A stretch of 47,389 nt of DNA from assembly GCA_017559445.1 (NCBI GenBank), contig JAFYSJ010000007.1, positions 1 to 47,389 on the forward strand, written 5' to 3'. Shown piece after piece: positions 44,303 through 47,389 of this stretch. The notes under the pieces are model-generated. The model was not told the origin of the DNA and made no database searches. It saw nothing but the letters and a program-made list of their open reading frames with translations. The DNA is from Clostridia bacterium. Its GTDB lineage: Bacteria > Bacillota > Clostridia > RGIG7378. The stretch's first letter is position 1, and each line of letters opens with the position of its first letter. The translations under genes and the position numbers were made by a program.

Positions 44303-45472
44303 ATGAACAGTATTATTTCTGTAGACAAGCAGTACGTTGCAGGTACATACGGCAGATTTCCAGTGGAAATCGTTTCCGGTAATGGCAGTATTGCAGTAGA
44401 CAGTCAGGGTAAAGAATATATCGACATGGGCACCGGAATTGGTGTTACAGGTATGGGATATAGCGATCCACAGTGGGTAAAGGCCATTACAGATCAGCTT
44501 AACAAGTTGCAGCATACATCTAACTTATACTACACAGAGCCTTGTGCCATGTTGGCTAAGGAGCTTTGTGAGAGAACAGGTATGTCCAAGGTTTTCTTTT
44601 CAAACTCTGGTGCTGAGGCAAATGAGTGTGCAATTAAGGTGGCTAGAAAGTATTCTCAGGACAAAAAGGGAGAGGATTGCTACACCATCGTAACTTTGGT
44701 TAACAGTTTCCATGGTAGAACACTTACTACTTTGGCAGCCACAGGTCAGGACCACTTCCACAAGCTCTTTAATCCTCTTACACCTGGATTTGTGCACGTG
44801 GCAGCTGAGGACTTTGACCAGTTGGTAGATGTTGTTTCTAACACCAAGGTTGCAGGTATTATGATGGAGCTTGTTCAGGGTGAGGGCGGCGTTATTGCCC
44901 TTAGCCAGGAGTATGTTTCCAAGGTTGCAAAGCTTGCAGAGGAACAGGATATTCCTCTTATTATCGATGAAGTACAGACAGGTAATGGCAGAACTGGTAG
45001 CCTCTATGCCTTTATGGCATATGGCATTAGCCCAGATGTTGTTTCCACAGCTAAGGGACTTGGCGGCGGACTTCCAATTGGTGCAACTATTATGAGCGCC
45101 AAGGTAGAGAGCGTATTGGGCCCTGGAGATCAGGGATCCACGTATGGTGGTAACCCAGTTGCCAGCGCAGGTGCTCTTAACGTTATTTCTCGCATGGACG
45201 ATGAGTTCTTGCAGGGCGTAAAAGATCGTAGCCAGTATGTGTTCGATGCATTTAATGGTGCAAAGGGCATTAAGTCCGTAACAGGTAAGGGCCTTATGAT
45301 CGGTATCGAAACGGAGAGACCTGCCAAGGATATTGTAAATGAATGTATGGAAATGGGCGTTTTGTGTTTGACAGCAAAGACTAAGGTTAGACTTTTGCCA
45401 GCACTTAACATCCCCATGGATTTATTGGCAAAGGCAGTAGATGTTATTAAGACTGTCGCAGCAAAGGAGTAA
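44303..45472 (+). CDS. argD: Acetylornithine aminotransferase
   Basis: This PLP-dependent class III aminotransferase makes N-acetylornithine from the semialdehyde. The 389-residue protein has [47 protein letters not shown] and the PLP-lysine [13 protein letters not shown] with K251. Context separates it from ornithine and GABA aminotransferases. argF starts 5 bp after the stop. Confidence 0.96.
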   Translation: MNSIISVDKQYVAGTYGRFPVEIVSGNGSIAVDSQGKEYIDMGTGIGVTGMGYSDPQWVKAITDQLNKLQHTSNLYYTEPCAMLAKELCERTGMSKVFFSNSGAEANECAIKVARKYSQDKKGEDCYTIVTLVNSFHGRTLTTLAATGQDHFHKLFNPLTPGFVHVAAEDFDQLVDVVSNTKVAGIMMELVQGEGGVIALSQEYVSKVAKLAEEQDIPLIIDEVQTGNGRTGSLYAFMAYGISPDVVSTAKGLGGGLPIGATIMSAKVESVLGPGDQGSTYGGNPVASAGALNVISRMDDEFLQGVKDRSQYVFDAFNGAKGIKSVTGKGLMIGIETERPAKDIVNECMEMGVLCLTAKTKVRLLPALNIPMDLLAKAVDVIKTVAAKE

Positions 45473-45477
45473 AAAAT

Positions 45478-46470
45478 ATGCTTAACATGAAGGGCAGAAG
45501 CTTTTTGAAGCTTCTTGACTATACACCAAGTGAGATTGCAGCTCTTATTGAGTTGGCAGCTAAGCTCAAGGCAGAGAAGAAGGCAGGTATTCCTCACAGA
45601 CTTTGCGAGGGAAAGAACATTGCCCTTATTTTCGAAAAGACATCTACTAGAACAAGATGTGCCTTTGAGGTAGCAGGTGCAGATTTGGGTATGCATCCAG
45701 TATACTTGGATCCATCTGGTTCCCAGATTGGCAAAAAGGAGAGCATTGCAGATACAGCTAGAGTTCTTGGTCGCATGTTCGATGGTATCGAGTATAGAGG
45801 CTTTGGTCAGGAGCTTGTAGAGGCACTTGCAAAGTATGCAGGTGTTCCTGTTTGGAATGGTCTTACAAACGAGTTCCACCCCACACAGATTTTGGCAGAT
45901 TTCTTGACTATTCAGGAACACTGCGGAGACCTTAAGGGCAAGAAACTTGTTTACATGGGCGATGCTCGTTACAATATGGGTAATTCCCTCATGGTAGGTT
46001 GTGCTAAGATGGGCATGCATTTTGTAGCTTGTGCACCTAAGAAGTATTTCCCAGATGCAGAATTGGTTGCAACATGTCAGGCAGTAGCTAAGGAGACAGG
46101 TGCTACACTTGAGTTCATCGAGAACCCTGAGGAAGCTGTAGTAAATGCAGATGTTATTTACACAGATGTATGGGTTTCCATGGGTGAGCCAGATGCAGTA
46201 TGGCAGGAGCGTATCGAGGACTTGCTTCCATATCAGGTTAACCAGAAGGTAATGAACATTGCCGGTAGCCAGTGCAAGTTTATGCATTGCTTGCCTGCAT
46301 TCCACGACCTTAACACAACAATTGGTAAGCAGATTTACGACAAGTTTGGCCTTGATGCACTTGAGGTAACAGACGAGGTATTTGAGGGTCCTCAGTCCAT
46401 CGTATTCGACGAGGCAGAGAACCGTATGCATACTATTAAGGCAGTTATGGCTGCAACACTTTGTGACTAA
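45478..46470 (+). CDS. argF: Ornithine carbamoyltransferase
   Basis: It forms citrulline from ornithine and carbamoyl phosphate. The 330-residue protein has the carbamoyl-phosphate motif STRT (56-59), the MHCLPAFHD ornithine-side signature (H270, C271), and [23 protein letters not shown] at the C-terminus. Last biosynthetic gene of the operon. carAB, for carbamoyl phosphate, is not in the window. The stop overlaps the next gene (TAATG). Confidence 0.97.
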   Translation: MLNMKGRSFLKLLDYTPSEIAALIELAAKLKAEKKAGIPHRLCEGKNIALIFEKTSTRTRCAFEVAGADLGMHPVYLDPSGSQIGKKESIADTARVLGRMFDGIEYRGFGQELVEALAKYAGVPVWNGLTNEFHPTQILADFLTIQEHCGDLKGKKLVYMGDARYNMGNSLMVGCAKMGMHFVACAPKKYFPDAELVATCQAVAKETGATLEFIENPEEAVVNADVIYTDVWVSMGEPDAVWQERIEDLLPYQVNQKVMNIAGSQCKFMHCLPAFHDLNTTIGKQIYDKFGLDALEVTDEVFEGPQSIVFDEAENRMHTIKAVMAATLCD

Positions 46471-47045
46471 TGACAAACTTTGATTTCTTAAGAGACATAC
46501 CTGAATTCCGACGTTTTGCAGAATCTGCAATATCTGCAGAGTTGCTACTGCACATAGACAGGGATGCTTGCGCATTTAGCGTGCGCAGGGTGGTGGAGTT
46601 TGCTGTTAAATGGATGTTTACAGCAGATGCGGATCTTAAAATGCCATACAATGATTCCTTGTCCTATATGTTGGATGACCATAAGTTCACCGAGATAGTT
46701 GGCGAAGATATTAAGCGTAGGCTTGAGTTTGTCCGTAAGCATGGTAACAAGGCTGCCCACGACGAGGACAAGGTGACATACGAACAGGCAGTCCAGTGCT
46801 TGGAAAACTTGTTTGTATTCGTGGATTTCTTGGCTTGTTGTTATATAGACAACTATGTGGAGCGCGATTTTGACTCTAAACTCCTTGAACTTACAGTGGA
46901 TGAAGTAATGGACTTTGTTACAGTAAGGTACGATAGATTTGATATAGAGGCTCTAATAGAGGAGAATAAGGCTCTTAGAGAAAATCTGGCAGAAAAGAGA
47001 GCAGAGCACGTTCAGAGCTATGTGGCGAAACCATACGAATATTAA
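46470..47045 (+). CDS. DUF4145-like protein, possible truncated HsdR N-terminus
   Basis: This 191-residue, mainly helical protein begins TNFDFLRDIPEFRRFAESAI and has the DUF4145-type RKHGNKAAHDE motif (about 89-99), a hydrophobic helix (LENLFVFVDFLACCYID) and a C-terminal coiled coil (about 160-178). In many Bacillota this sequence type forms the first 180-200 residues of a type I restriction R subunit-like helicase. Here it stops with TAA and the hairpin array starts at the next base, so it is either a stand-alone domain or a gene cut by array growth. Its ATG overlaps the argF stop. Confidence 0.65.
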   Translation: MTNFDFLRDIPEFRRFAESAISAELLLHIDRDACAFSVRRVVEFAVKWMFTADADLKMPYNDSLSYMLDDHKFTEIVGEDIKRRLEFVRKHGNKAAHDEDKVTYEQAVQCLENLFVFVDFLACCYIDNYVERDFDSKLLELTVDEVMDFVTVRYDRFDIEALIEENKALRENLAEKRAEHVQSYVAKPYEY

Positions 47046-47389
47046 TAGTGAGCCACGAGCAAAGCTCGTTAGTGAGCCGCGCTATGGCGCTAGTAGGCCG
47101 CCTTCGGCTAGTGAGCCGCGCTAACGCGCTAGTAGGCCGCCTTCGGCTAGTGAGCCGCGCTATGGCGCTAGTAGGCCGCCTTCGGCTAGTGAGCCGCGCT
47201 AACGCGCTAGTAGACCGCCTTCGGCTAGTGAGCCGCGCTAACGCGCTAGTAGATCGACTTCGGCTAGTGAGCCGCGCTAACGCGCTAGTAGACCGCCTTC
47301 GGCTAGTGAGCCGCGCTATGGCGCTAGTAGGCCGCCTTCGGCTAGTGAGCCGCGCTATGGCGCTAGTAGGCCGCCTTCGGCTAGTGAGC
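47046..47389. repeat. Hairpin array C: 39-bp tandem repeat running off the window
   Basis: After a first ACGAGC-AAA-GCTCGT hairpin come eight copies of a 39-bp unit: a 21-bp half (CTAGTGAGCCGCGCT then AAC or ATG or related, ending GCG) and an 18-bp half (CTAGTAGGCCGCCTTCGG). Two versions of the first half alternate: CGCG-CTAA-CGCG and GCGC-TATG-GCGC. Point variants (AGACCG, AGATCGAC) occur in copies 4 to 6. The last bases CTAGTGAGC start a ninth copy, so the array continues past 47389. No unique spacers. Confidence 0.85.

Noticed and set aside
47046-47389. CRISPR array
   Set aside because: Units are tandem without unique spacers, both halves of the 39-bp period are repeated, and no cas genes are nearby.

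Overview
The window looks like a chromosomal segment of a Bacillota/Clostridia species, probably Lachnospiraceae-like. This rests on moderately AT-rich DNA, AGGAGG-type ribosome binding sites, occasional GTG and TTG starts, a HemZ-type radical SAM protein, a YerC/TrpR-like regulator ahead of hisZ plus a short-form hisG, and BlaI/BlaR1-like regulators. The genus cannot be fixed from sequence alone.

Layout. (1) 1-320: the N-terminus of a leftward IS200/IS605-like transposase, then tRNA-Thr(CGT) with promoter and terminator. (2) 335-3123: a BlaI-type repressor and a BlaR1-type M56 metalloprotease that carries an Ig-like extracellular region instead of a penicillin-binding domain. (3) 3277-6338: a membrane protein converging on a leftward pair, an NTF2-like-ended membrane-anchored protein and a phosphodiester glycosidase. 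(4) 6407-12708: a tightly coupled operon gtrA, an exported SH3-like protein, relA/rsh, dtd, hemZ. (5) 12741-13060: repeat-rich intergenic DNA. (6) hisS, then a strongly expressed surface CBM9-like protein. (7) 15497-23097: hisR(yerC)-hisZ-hisG-hisD-hisC-hisB-hisH-hisA-hisF-hisIE, almost all overlapping; only histidinol-phosphatase is missing. (8) A small membrane protein and a second copy of the structured repeat. (9) 24081-37487: ilvE, ilvA, ridA, leuA, leuC, leuD, leuB, ilvB, ilvN, ilvC, ilvD and a DUF815 AAA+ ATPase: the whole set for isoleucine, valine and leucine. (10) A hairpin array, a terminator and a small membrane protein. (11) 38470-47045: ARG-box-like sites, argG-argH-argC-argJ-argB-argD-argF and a DUF4145-like protein, ending in a 39-bp-period hairpin array that runs off the window.

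The window is mainly three complete or near-complete amino-acid operons, each with a visible promoter and a candidate operator. The least explained material is between the genes. Short triloop hairpins phased by CTAGT boundaries occur as three arrays (12891-12980, 37490-37727, 47046-47389). An 85-bp element of three consecutive hairpins occurs twice (12774-12858 and 23879-23963). Associated AAACACT heptamer modules occur in both orientations. Stems differ between copies by compensating or wobble-preserving changes, which suggests a structured repeat family. The organisation recalls REP/BIME sequences mobilised by Y1 transposases, but that link is an inference.
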